This document shows, piece after piece, positions 16,266 through 23,563 of a DNA stretch of 33,389 bases. The notes beneath the pieces were generated by a model that was not told the DNA's origin, did not search any database, and was given only the letters and a program-made list of their open reading frames with translations. This DNA is from Raineyella sp964402325. GTDB lineage: Bacteria > Actinomycetota > Actinomycetes > Propionibacteriales > Propionibacteriaceae. Within the stretch, counting starts at the first letter, position 1; every line of letters starts with the position of its first letter. The stretch is taken from contig CAYOBI010000026.1 of assembly GCA_964402325.1 (NCBI GenBank), positions 1-33,389 of the forward strand, read 5' to 3'. A program made the translations under genes and the position numbers.

Positions 16266-17401
16266 TGGCAGAACGACGAGCAGGACTCGGGCGAGGACTC
16301 GGGGAGCTCTTCCAGCGAACCGATCTGGATGCCCCACCCCACCCGGTCGACCAGCATGTCATTGTCGACAAACTGCACGGTGCCAGGCCCGGCGAGACCC
16401 GGAAACCCGAGGAGCGGACGGCGGCAGCCACGACCGAACCGGCCGTGGACGGGACAGCTGCGTCACCGGTCACCCCGGAATCGGCCCCCCAGCCCGTCCA
16501 GGAGCCGGAAACGCCCACACCGGACGACACGGCGGTCGAGCTGGACGCCGTCGCCACTGACGACGGCAGTGGCGTCGTCGACCCGTCCAACGGCTACTAC
16601 GCCGAGATCCCGATCGACCGGATCCATCCCAACCTCAAGCAGCCCCGCCAGGTGTTCGACGAGAACGCCCTGCAGGAACTGGTCGGCTCGATCCGCGAGG
16701 TCGGTCTGCTGCAGCCGATCGTGGTCCGCGAGGACGGTGACGGCGGGTACGAACTGGTGATGGGGGAGCGCCGCTGGCGGGCATCCGCCCTTGCCGGACT
16801 GGAGACGGTGCCCTCGATCGTGCGGGAGACCGCGGACGACGACATGCTCCGCGACGCCCTGCTGGAGAACATCCACCGCGTCCAGCTCAACCCGCTCGAG
16901 GAGGCGGCCGCCTACCAGCAGTTGATGGAGGACTTCGGCTGCACCCAGCAGGAACTCGGCGCCAGGATCAAGCGTTCCCGCTCCCAGATCGCCAACATGA
17001 TCCGGCTGTTGAACCTTCCACCAACAGTTCAGCGCCAGGTGGCCGCCGGTGAGCTCTCGGCGGGTCACGCCCGGGCCCTGCTCGGCCTCGCGGACCGCTG
17101 GGCCCAGGAGCGCCTCGCCACCCGGATCATCGCCGAGGGGCTGTCGGTGCGGATGACCGAGGAGATCGTGGCGCGCGGGTCCGACCAGACCCCCCGCCCG
17201 GGCCGGCGCAACAACCGGGACCGCGACCCGCAGCTCCAGGAACTGTCCGCACGGCTGGGGGACTGGTTCGACACCCGCGTCGAGGTCACCCGGGGGGCGC
17301 GCAAGGGCAGGATCGTGATGGAGTTCGTCTCCGAGGCCGATCTGCAGCGGATCATGGACCTGCTGCAGCCCTCCGGCGCCCGCCCCGCCCGTACCGCCTG
17401 A
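16265..17401 (+). CDS. parB: Chromosome partitioning protein ParB (Spo0J)
   Basis: ParB (378 residues) is the CTP-dependent DNA clamp that loads at parS and spreads, forming the segregation complex moved by ParA. It begins MAERRAGLGRGLGELFQRTD, the usual ParA-interacting N-terminus. A 100-residue acidic, Pro/Thr-rich linker follows. The CTPase/ParB-N domain has IPIDRIHPNLKQPRQVFDE and the GERRWR box (residues 167-172), then ALLENIHRVQLNPLEEA. The parS-binding helix-turn-helix region reads GCTQQELGARIKRSRSQIAN. The C-terminal dimerisation domain is near residues 315-372. Its ATG overlaps the parA stop (TGATG). A strong hairpin follows. Confidence 0.96.
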   Translation: MAERRAGLGRGLGELFQRTDLDAPPHPVDQHVIVDKLHGARPGETRKPEERTAAATTEPAVDGTAASPVTPESAPQPVQEPETPTPDDTAVELDAVATDDGSGVVDPSNGYYAEIPIDRIHPNLKQPRQVFDENALQELVGSIREVGLLQPIVVREDGDGGYELVMGERRWRASALAGLETVPSIVRETADDDMLRDALLENIHRVQLNPLEEAAAYQQLMEDFGCTQQELGARIKRSRSQIANMIRLLNLPPTVQRQVAAGELSAGHARALLGLADRWAQERLATRIIAEGLSVRMTEEIVARGSDQTPRPGRRNNRDRDPQLQELSARLGDWFDTRVEVTRGARKGRIVMEFVSEADLQRIMDLLQPSGARPARTA

Positions 17402-17434
17402 CAGTGGCCGTACGGCCGCGCACGGGCCCAGGAA

Positions 17435-17475
17435 CACGACGAAGGCCCCCGGATCATCCGGGGGCCTTCGTCGTG
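17435..17475. terminator. Bidirectional hairpin terminator after parB
   Basis: A perfect 19-bp stem (17435-17453 with 17457-17475) around the loop TCA lies 34 bp after the parB stop. It separates parB from the convergent minus-strand DUF3817 gene, which ends at 17567. There is no clear T-run, as is common in high-GC Actinobacteria. Confidence 0.8.
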
Positions 17476-17566
17476 CGCGGGCGGCTCGATCGGCTTCTCT
17501 TCAGCTATCTAGCGCGGACCATAGAGAGGGGAAGAATTCCTGATCGAGACCGCGCCATCCGGGGGA

Positions 17567-17959
17567 CTACTGGACCTCGCCGGTGCCCTCGACGGACAGT
17601 TCGGGGCCGGTCAGCTCCGCGGCGGCATCCTCCCGGGCGAGGTGGGCGCGTACGTTCCGGGTGGCGTAGTGCTCCGCGACGAAGGACAGGAACGGCACGG
17701 TGCCGGCCAGGGCGATCAGCAGCAGGTTCTTCCACGGCCAGCCGACCCGCCGGCCGATGTCGTAGGCGGTGATCAGCAGGGCCATGTAGAGCCAGCCGTG
17801 CGCGACACCGAGATACGTCACCAGCGACGGGTCACCCCAGACGTACTTCAGCGGCATCGCGACGCAGACGAGGAGGACGAGCAGGACGCCGACGACCCAC
17901 GCCATGATGCGATAGCGGGTGAGGGCGGCCAGGATGGCGGAGCGCTTCTGGGGATCCAT
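17567..17959 (-). CDS. DUF3817 integral membrane protein
   Basis: This 130-residue protein has three predicted membrane spans (about 17-36, 47-67 and 77-96). It carries the DUF3817 landmarks RYRIMAWVVGVLLV, HGWLYMALLITAYDIGRRV and GTVPFLSFVAEHY. A charged cytoplasmic tail of about 30 residues follows. The family is common in Actinobacteria and has no established function. GAGGA lies just upstream of the ATG. It follows the SURF1 gene by 19 bp and is probably in the same transcript. Its neighbour suggests a respiratory membrane role, but that is only inference. Confidence 0.88.
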   Translation of the reverse strand: MDPQKRSAILAALTRYRIMAWVVGVLLVLLVCVAMPLKYVWGDPSLVTYLGVAHGWLYMALLITAYDIGRRVGWPWKNLLLIALAGTVPFLSFVAEHYATRNVRAHLAREDAAAELTGPELSVEGTGEVQ

Positions 17960-17978
17960 GTTCCTCTGTTCCTAGGGG

Positions 17979-18749
17979 TCAGGACATCCGATCGGGATCG
18001 GGTCCTATCTCATCTTGCGCGATGAGACCAAGATCGGCGAGTCGGCGCCGATCGGCGGCACGGCCGATATAGCCGGCCAGGTAGATCGCAAAGCCCAGGG
18101 CACAGGCCGCGAACACCCACCACTGCAGGGCGTAGCCGAAGTTCTGCACCGACCCGCGCCCGGACGGCAGCGCCGGGGTCGACGCCGCCAGGCCCTGGGC
18201 GGCGGAGAGGTCGGCCGGCAGCGTCACGTAGCCGGCGATCATCGGGTCCTGCCAGCGCTGCACCAGCACCGGCAGGTAGACCGAGCCGATCTGGCCGGTC
18301 GGCCACGAGCCGGTGCCCTCCTTGTCGGAGGCGAGCAGCACGCCGCGCTGGTCGACGGTCCCGGTGGGCGCCGCCGGGGGAGTGGTGCCGGTGGTCTCGC
18401 CCCGGATCACCGGCACGAGCGTGCCGTCGGCGGTCTTCAGCGGCGTCAGCACCCGGAAGGTGCCGGGCTTACCGTCGACCGGGACGAGCAGCTCCTCCGC
18501 CGGGACGTACGTGCCGGCGAATTCGACCGTACGTCCGTATCCCTCGGAGATCTGCTGCCCAGCCGTGGCGACGCTGGCCAGCGGCACCGCCGGCTCGTCC
18601 ATCCGGGCGACGGCGCCGCTCTGGCCCTGGTTCTGGAAGACCTGCATCTGCCACAGGCCCAGGCCGATCATCACGCCGGCGAGCACCAGTCCGACGACGA
18701 CCAGGGCCAGCTGCTGGATCCGGGTCCGGACGAGTCGGGTCGACGCCAT
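17979..18749 (-). CDS. SURF1-family cytochrome oxidase assembly protein
   Basis: SURF1 proteins assist assembly of haem-copper cytochrome c oxidase. The 256-residue sequence has the family layout: an N-terminal span (residues 11-33) ending in the GLGLWQ motif, a large extracytoplasmic domain with GRTVEFAGTYVPAEEL, and a C-terminal span within YALQWWVFAACALGFAIYLA. The basic tail after the second span (GRAADRRRL) is cytoplasmic. The ATG at 18747-18749 starts 2 bp after the ddl stop, so translation is likely coupled. The frame is open further upstream, but that overlaps ddl. Family call is confident; the exact role in this organism is inferred. Confidence 0.9.
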   Translation of the reverse strand: MASTRLVRTRIQQLALVVVGLVLAGVMIGLGLWQMQVFQNQGQSGAVARMDEPAVPLASVATAGQQISEGYGRTVEFAGTYVPAEELLVPVDGKPGTFRVLTPLKTADGTLVPVIRGETTGTTPPAAPTGTVDQRGVLLASDKEGTGSWPTGQIGSVYLPVLVQRWQDPMIAGYVTLPADLSAAQGLAASTPALPSGRGSVQNFGYALQWWVFAACALGFAIYLAGYIGRAADRRRLADLGLIAQDEIGPDPDRMS

Positions 18750-18751
18750 CG

Positions 18752-19756
18752 TCAGCGCAGACGGGCCTGGCGGACCAGGGCCTCGCAGAGCTCTCCCAGG
18801 TCGAGGCCGGCGGCCTCGAGCTCGAGCGGGACCAGCGACGTCTCGGTCATCCCCGGCGCGACGTTGCACTCCAGGAAGTACGGCACCCCGTCGTGGATGA
18901 TGATGTCGGTCCGGGAGATGTCGCGCAGGTGCAGCCGTTCGTGGACCCGCAGGGCCATGTCGGCGCAGGCGGCGGCGACCTCGTCGGGCACCTCGGCCGG
19001 CGTGATGAAGCGGGTCGATCCGGCGGTGTAGCGCGACGCGTAGTCGTAGTCGCCCGAATCGGGGCGGATCTCGACGGCGGGCAGGGCCTCGGGACCCTGC
19101 CCGCGGTCGATCACCGTGACGGCCACCTCGATCCCGTCGAGGTAGGTCTCGATCACCGCGACGTCGCCGTACGCGTACGCGCCGACCATCGCCGAGGCGA
19201 GTCCGTCGGGTGCGGCGACCTTGCTGCAGCCGAGCGAGGAGCCGGACCGGGACGGCTTGACGAACATCGGGAAGCCGATCCGTTCGCCCAGGGCGTCCAT
19301 CAGGGCGCGGGCGCCGAGCTCCCGGAACACCTCGTCGGGCAGTGCGACCTGCTGCGGGGTGGTCAGCCCGATGCCGCGGATCACCGAGGTGGCGATCGAC
19401 TTGTCGAAGGCGACCCGGCTGTCGGCCCCGGTGGCGCCGACGAACGGCACCCCGAGCAGACCGAGCACCTCGCGCAGCGAGCCGTCCTCGCCGGTGGCGC
19501 CGTGCACGACGGGGAAGACCACCGGGTCGTCCAGGTCGTGCAGCAGGGTGACCAGGTCGGAGTTCACGTCGGACTCGACGACGGTGCAGCCGCGGTCGCG
19601 CAGGGCCTGGGCGACCCGGCGCCCGGACCGCAGTGACACCTCGCGCTCGTGGGACAGCCCACCGGCGAGCACCACGATGATGCCCAGGTCGGGGCCCGAG
19701 GGCGGGGTGGTCGGGGTGGGAACCGGCGGGGTGGAAGTGGTCTCGTGGGCGGTCAT
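18752..19756 (-). CDS. ddl: D-alanine--D-alanine ligase family ATP-grasp enzyme
   Basis: Ddl joins two D-alanines with ATP for peptidoglycan precursors. Seen here: the N-terminal glycine-rich VVLAGGLSHEREVSLRSG, the first family signature VVHGATGEDGSLREVLG, the ATP-grasp lysine segment FVKPSRSGSSLGCSKV, the loop YDYASRYTAGSTRF with the tyrosine expected for D-Ala specificity, and the C-terminal metal/substrate motif LECNVAPGMTETSLVP. Length (334 residues) is normal. The start is taken as ATG 19756, which has AGGAGG (19766-19761) at a 4-nt spacing; ATG 19759 and an in-frame start at 19816 are alternatives. It follows the aminotransferase by 19 bp. Many Actinobacteria keep their main Ddl elsewhere, so this could be a second copy; substrate is not proven. 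Confidence 0.88.
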   Translation of the reverse strand: MTAHETTSTPPVPTPTTPPSGPDLGIIVVLAGGLSHEREVSLRSGRRVAQALRDRGCTVVESDVNSDLVTLLHDLDDPVVFPVVHGATGEDGSLREVLGLLGVPFVGATGADSRVAFDKSIATSVIRGIGLTTPQQVALPDEVFRELGARALMDALGERIGFPMFVKPSRSGSSLGCSKVAAPDGLASAMVGAYAYGDVAVIETYLDGIEVAVTVIDRGQGPEALPAVEIRPDSGDYDYASRYTAGSTRFITPAEVPDEVAAACADMALRVHERLHLRDISRTDIIIHDGVPYFLECNVAPGMTETSLVPLELEAAGLDLGELCEALVRQARLR

Positions 19757-19775
19757 CATTCCTCCTGGACGCTCG

Positions 19776-21092
19776 TCACGCCTGGTCGGGGCGGGGACTG
19801 GTCGGCTCGACGACACTGTGCGGGTGCCGCGCGCCCGGGTGCAGGCCGAACGTACGGTTCAGCTGGGACTCGCGGTCCAGCACCTCCCCGAGGCGGCGTA
19901 CGCCCTCCCTGATCCGCTCGGGGGTGGGGTAGCAGTACGACAGCCGGATGTTGCGGGCCCCGAGGTCGTCGGCGTAGAAGGCGGTGCCGGGGACGTACGC
20001 CACCCGGTTCGTCACCGCGCGGGGCAGCATCGCCTGGGAGTCGACCCCCGCAGGCAGCGTCAGCCAGACGAAGAAGCCGCCGCGCGGGTGGGTCCAGGTG
20101 CTGCCCTCCGGCATGTACTCCGGCAGCGCCTTCAGCATCGCGTCGCGGCGCTTGCGGTACATGTCGCGGAAGACGTCGATCTGCCGGCGCCAGTCGTGCA
20201 CCTTCAGGTACGTCGACACGGCGTACTGGGAGAAGGTCGGCGGGGACAGCGTCGCGGACTCCTGCGCCAGCACCAGCTTCTCCCGGACGGCGTGCGGGGC
20301 CAGCACCCAGCCGACCCGCATGCCGGGGGAGAAGGTCTTGGAGAACGACCCCATGTAGAGCACCTGCTCGCTCTCCATCGACCGGATCGCGGGCAGCCGC
20401 TCACCCTCGAGGTCGAGCAGGCCGTACGGGTTGTCCTCGACGACCAGCAGGCCGGTCTCCCGGGCCACCTCGAGCACCTGCCTGCGGCGCTCCAGCGTCA
20501 TCGTGATGCCGCTGGGGTTGCTGTAGTTGGGGATGGTGTAGAGGAACTTCACCTTCTTGCCGGCGGCGGTCAGGGTCAGCACCGCCTCCCGGAGCCGCTC
20601 CGGCACCAGGCCGTCCTCGTCCATCTCCACGTGCACGACCTGCGTCTCGTACGACGCGAAGGTGCTCAGCGCCCCGACGTAGCTGGGCGCCTCGGCCAGG
20701 ATCACGTCGCCGGGGTCGCAGAAGATCCGGGTGATCAGGTCGAGCGCCTGCTGGCTGCCGACCGTCACGGTGACGTCGTCGGGGTGCGCCTTGATGCCCT
20801 CCTCGGCCATCACCTCGCAGATCTGCTCCCGGAGCATCGGCTCGCCCTGGCCGGAGCCGTACTGCAGCGCCCTGGGGCCGTCGGCGGACTGGACCATGTC
20901 GCTCAGCGCCTTGCCGACGACGTCGAGGGGGAGGTCCGCGATGTTCGGCATGCCGCCGGCGAGGGAGACCACCTCGGGCCTGTTCGCGACGGCGAAGAGA
21001 GCTCGTACGGCCGACTCCTTCATGCCGAACGCCCGAGCGGCGTAGCGGTCGTGGTAAAGGTCGAGTCGGGTGTCGCGGCGTTGGTGTTCCAT
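19776..21092 (-). CDS. PLP-dependent aminotransferase, class I/II
   Basis: A fold-type I aminotransferase (438 residues) without the GntR-like DNA-binding domain of MocR proteins. The PLP lysine is in MGSFSKTFSPGMRVGW. Other landmarks are VVSLAGGMPNIADLP, YGSGQGEPMLREQI, TVGSQQALDLITRIF, IPNYSNPSGITM and VVEDNPYG. The pattern resembles the 2-aminoadipate/LysN-like and valine-pyruvate-like groups, so the donor cannot be named from sequence. Being upstream of ddl it might supply or turn over an amino acid used in wall synthesis, but that is a guess from position. The start is ATG 21092, with GGTGAG 4 nt before it; a GTG at 21101 is possible. The neighbouring GNAT gene is divergent. Confidence 0.88.
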   Translation of the reverse strand: MEHQRRDTRLDLYHDRYAARAFGMKESAVRALFAVANRPEVVSLAGGMPNIADLPLDVVGKALSDMVQSADGPRALQYGSGQGEPMLREQICEVMAEEGIKAHPDDVTVTVGSQQALDLITRIFCDPGDVILAEAPSYVGALSTFASYETQVVHVEMDEDGLVPERLREAVLTLTAAGKKVKFLYTIPNYSNPSGITMTLERRRQVLEVARETGLLVVEDNPYGLLDLEGERLPAIRSMESEQVLYMGSFSKTFSPGMRVGWVLAPHAVREKLVLAQESATLSPPTFSQYAVSTYLKVHDWRRQIDVFRDMYRKRRDAMLKALPEYMPEGSTWTHPRGGFFVWLTLPAGVDSQAMLPRAVTNRVAYVPGTAFYADDLGARNIRLSYCYPTPERIREGVRRLGEVLDRESQLNRTFGLHPGARHPHSVVEPTSPRPDQA

Positions 21093-21148
21093 CGAGCTCA
21101 CCCCGCCCAGTGTGCCACTGCCCTCCGTCGGGGGCGGCGGTGTTCAGA

Positions 21149-21176
21149 TTGTCCGTGCCGTACCCGGGAATAGGAT
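21149..21176 (+). promoter_or_regulatory. Putative leaderless promoter of the GNAT gene
   Basis: TTGTCC (21149-21154) and TAGGAT (21171-21176) are 16 nt apart, and the ATG at 21183 follows the -10 by exactly 6 nt. This predicts an mRNA starting at the start codon. AGGA within the -10 could alternatively act as a ribosome-binding site. Confidence 0.5.
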
Positions 21177-21182
21177 GAAGGC

Positions 21183-21839
21183 ATGGCCGGCGGTGAACAG
21201 CTGAGGGTCGAGCCGTTGCAGCCCGGCGGGGTGGCCCGGCTCCCGATGGTCTGCGCCGACTGCCCGCTGCCGCACCGGATCCCGCCGGGGAGCGGGCAGT
21301 CCTGGGTGGCCGCCGCCGCGCACACCTGGGGGTTCTGCGGCGTGCAGGCCCTGATCGGCCACGTCGTGGTGGGCCATGTGCTCGTCTCGCCGCCGCTCAA
21401 CGCCCCCGTCCGTGGGCCGTACGCGTCGGCCGGCGTCAGTCCCGACGCAGCCGTCATCCTCCAGTTCTATGTCGACCCGGAGCACCGCGGCCGCGGCATC
21501 GGCCGCCGGCTGCTGGAGGAGCTCGCCGCCCTGCTGGTCCGCCGCCGGGTCGCCGGGCTGGAGATCCGCGCCGCCCGGAAGGGCCCGACCTGCATCGCCC
21601 CGCCGGAGGACTGGCTGCTCGCGCACGGCTTCCGGGTGCTGCGGGAGGACGCGCTGGCCGCCCGGCTGCGGATGGACCTGCGGGCGACGCGGACCTGGCT
21701 GCCGTCCTGGGCGGCACTGGTCGAGGGGGTGCGCTCGCTCGCCGGCCGCCCGGCACCGGCCGGCCCCGAACCGGCCCACCGTCCCGCCCCCGGCCCGGAA
21801 CCGGCGCACCGGTCGCGTCCCCGTAGGCTGTCCCCGTGA
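21183..21839 (+). CDS. GNAT-family N-acetyltransferase
   Basis: The 218-residue protein has the acetyl-CoA binding motif of the GNAT fold, VDPEHRGRGIGRRLLEELA (near residues 98-116). An N-terminal Cys pair (VCADCPLPHR) and the later GPTCIAPPEDWLLAHGFRVL resemble an acetyltransferase group often seen close to parB in Actinobacteria, whose substrate is unknown. The last 35 residues are Pro/Ala/Arg-rich and contain the unit GPEPAHR twice, a small in-frame duplication. The ATG has no strong ribosome-binding site and may be leaderless. The stop overlaps the next gene by 4 bp (GTGA), so the pair is coupled. Confidence 0.85.
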   Translation: MAGGEQLRVEPLQPGGVARLPMVCADCPLPHRIPPGSGQSWVAAAAHTWGFCGVQALIGHVVVGHVLVSPPLNAPVRGPYASAGVSPDAAVILQFYVDPEHRGRGIGRRLLEELAALLVRRRVAGLEIRAARKGPTCIAPPEDWLLAHGFRVLREDALAARLRMDLRATRTWLPSWAALVEGVRSLAGRPAPAGPEPAHRPAPGPEPAHRSRPRRLSP

Positions 21840-22573
21840 ACGAGAGTGTCGAGGACATCCGGGACAAGGTCGCCGCGGCGGCCCGCCAGATCCTGCCCGC
21901 CGCGCCGCACGGCGTCGGCGCCCAGGTCGCCCCGCTGAGCGAACAGCAGCTGCGGGTCACCTACCGGGACGGGAGCTTCCGGATCCTCGACGTGGGTGGC
22001 TTCGTCGCCGTCGGCAACCTCGGCGACAAGGCGATCCACGACTGGACGTACGCGATGCTGGTCAGCGCCGGCCCGCTGCCGTCCCACGTGCCGGTGGACG
22101 AGCTGGCGCCGACCCTGGTCGGCACCGACCTGCCCGCCTGGATCCTGTCCCGCCCGGTCGGTGAGGGGCTGGTCGAGGCGATCGCCCACGGCGAGGGGTA
22201 CGTGTCGACCGCCGACCTGTCGGCCTGGGAGGTGGACGCCGACCAGGTGTTCTCCGCCGTCCGGACCCGCTTCGCGCTCACCCCGTTCGAGCCGGTCACC
22301 CGCGACGACGGCGTGGTGGTCGTCGCGTCGGAGGACTGGACCGCGAGTGCCTGGGCGCTCTACCCGACCGTGCTGAAGATCGCGCTGGGCGTCTTCGATG
22401 CCCCGGCCCTGGTGTGGCTGCCCGACTCCGGCCATCTGGTGGCCGCTGCAGCGGACAATCCCGCGGCGATCGAGGCGGCCCGGGCCGAGGCGGCCCGGAT
22501 CCACGCCGCCTCTCCGCGCCCGCTGTCGTTGGACGCGTACGTGGCGCACAGCCGCCACCTCGAGAAGGCCTGA
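21836..22573 (+). CDS. Unrecognised 245-residue protein coupled to the GNAT gene
   Basis: I do not recognise this family. It is soluble-looking, with no signal peptide or membrane span, and mildly acidic. It starts MNESVEDIRDKVAAAARQIL. Sections such as LRVTYRDGSFRILDVGGFVAVGN and VVASEDWTASAWALYPTVLK suggest a mixed alpha/beta fold. There are no cysteines and no clear catalytic motif. The GTG start at 21836 overlaps the acetyltransferase stop, so the two are translated together, and it could be that enzyme's partner or substrate. Codon use is like its neighbours. The gene ends 10 bp from the convergent minus-strand gene, with no obvious terminator between them. Confidence 0.8.
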   Translation: MNESVEDIRDKVAAAARQILPAAPHGVGAQVAPLSEQQLRVTYRDGSFRILDVGGFVAVGNLGDKAIHDWTYAMLVSAGPLPSHVPVDELAPTLVGTDLPAWILSRPVGEGLVEAIAHGEGYVSTADLSAWEVDADQVFSAVRTRFALTPFEPVTRDDGVVVVASEDWTASAWALYPTVLKIALGVFDAPALVWLPDSGHLVAAAADNPAAIEAARAEAARIHAASPRPLSLDAYVAHSRHLEKA

Positions 22574-22583
22574 GCCCCCGGGA

Positions 22584-23105
22584 TCACTGCGAGGCGAGCG
22601 CCTTGACGACCAGGCTGCTCTGCGAGACGACCTCCTCGAGGGTCTGGTCGACCAGGCCGACGCCGACCACGGCGACGTTGTCGCCGCGCACCACGCAGAC
22701 GTCCTGACCGGTGGTGTAGCGCCCGCACAGGCCGGCCCCGACCTGGCGCACCGCGGTGATGCCGAGGTCGTTGACCAGGGTGGTGGCGTCGCTCACCGGG
22801 CGGACCGCCATCACCAGGATCTCCTTGTCGTTGCCCCGGTAGTAGGTGCCGGTGACCGTCTGGGCCTGGCCGCCGCCGAGCGCCATCGAGGTCGGAGAGG
22901 GCTGGGCGTTCGGGTCGATCACCAGGTCGCCGGCCTGCTGGGGCAGCACGATCGGGGTGGTGGCCGGATTGGCCGAGGAGGACCGCGAGCCCGCCTGCGA
23001 GGACAGCCAGCCGATCAGGACGACGACGCCGAGCACGACGACCGCGGCCGCGATCGACACCAGGATGGTCATCTGCTTGGTGGACTTCGCACGGGCAGTG
23101 CTCAT
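22584..23105 (-). CDS. Membrane-anchored protein of unknown function
   Basis: The 173-residue protein has a short basic N-terminus (MSTARAKSTKQM), one membrane span (about residues 12-34), then an extracytoplasmic domain. A Ser/Pro-rich linker leads to a domain with TGTYYRGNDKEILVMAVRPV and two cysteines (LCGRYTTGQDVC) that could form a disulphide. I do not recognise the family. The ATG at 23105 is preceded by GGAGGA at a good spacing; the frame is open further upstream, but that overlaps the thioredoxin gene. It follows the thioredoxin gene by 83 bp on the same strand, and its two cysteines make a redox link conceivable but unproven. Confidence 0.8.
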   Translation of the reverse strand: MSTARAKSTKQMTILVSIAAAVVVLGVVVLIGWLSSQAGSRSSSANPATTPIVLPQQAGDLVIDPNAQPSPTSMALGGGQAQTVTGTYYRGNDKEILVMAVRPVSDATTLVNDLGITAVRQVGAGLCGRYTTGQDVCVVRGDNVAVVGVGLVDQTLEEVVSQSSLVVKALASQ

Positions 23106-23188
23106 CGGGATCCTCCGCTCGGTGCCCCCCGGTGAGGGCGCGCGACCCCACTGTAACCGGGCCCCGGTAGGGCCCCGGGCCGCTGCCG

Positions 23189-23521
23189 TCAGGCGAGGAC
23201 GGCGTCGACCGCGTCCTGTAGTTCCATCTTGGTCCGCGCACCCTGGAAGCGCCTGACCTCCCGGCCGCCGACGAAGATCTGCACCGTCGGCACGCCCCGG
23301 ACGCCCTGGTCGGTCGGGGTCACCGTGTTGGCGTCGGTGTCCAGTCGGACGAACCGGACCCGGTCGCGGTAGCGGCCGGCGAGTTCCTCGAGGATCGGGT
23401 CCAGCTGGCGGCAGGGGGAGCACCACGTCGCCCAGTGGTGGACGACCACCGGCACCTCGGCGCCGAGCACGCTCTCGGCGAAGGTCGCATCGGTCACGGC
23501 GTCCAGGGTCGGGTTCTCCAC
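23189..23521 (-). CDS. trxA: Thioredoxin
   Basis: A 110-residue thioredoxin with the active site WCSPCRQ (C34 and C37 from the start used here), the cis-proline motif GVPTVQIF and the glycine region GARTKMELQDAV. It reduces protein disulphides using electrons from TrxB. The Ser-Pro dipeptide between the cysteines differs from the usual Gly-Pro. The start is uncertain. GTG 23521 gives the family length but lies in the arm of a hairpin and has no ribosome-binding site. GTG 23551 would give 120 residues, with a weak AGGG just upstream. The gene follows trxB in the same direction, the usual pairing. Confidence 0.9.
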   Translation of the reverse strand: MENPTLDAVTDATFAESVLGAEVPVVVHHWATWCSPCRQLDPILEELAGRYRDRVRFVRLDTDANTVTPTDQGVRGVPTVQIFVGGREVRRFQGARTKMELQDAVDAVLA

Positions 23522-23548
23522 GGGGCGGGAGTCTAGCCCGCCCCGTGG
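23518..23548 (-). repeat. Hairpin at the trxB-trxA junction
   Basis: Perfect 12-bp arms (23518-23529 and 23537-23548) with a 7-nt loop. On the minus strand its 3' arm contains the GTG at 23521. It may attenuate transcription after trxB or mask the trxA start. There is no T-run. Confidence 0.6.
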
Positions 23549-23563
23549 CACCGCCCTGACGGC

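Noticed and set aside
18752..19756. Vancomycin-resistance type D-Ala-D-Lac ligase
   Set aside because: The loop YDYASRY keeps the tyrosine expected for D-Ala-D-Ala enzymes, and no vanH or vanX homologue lies nearby.
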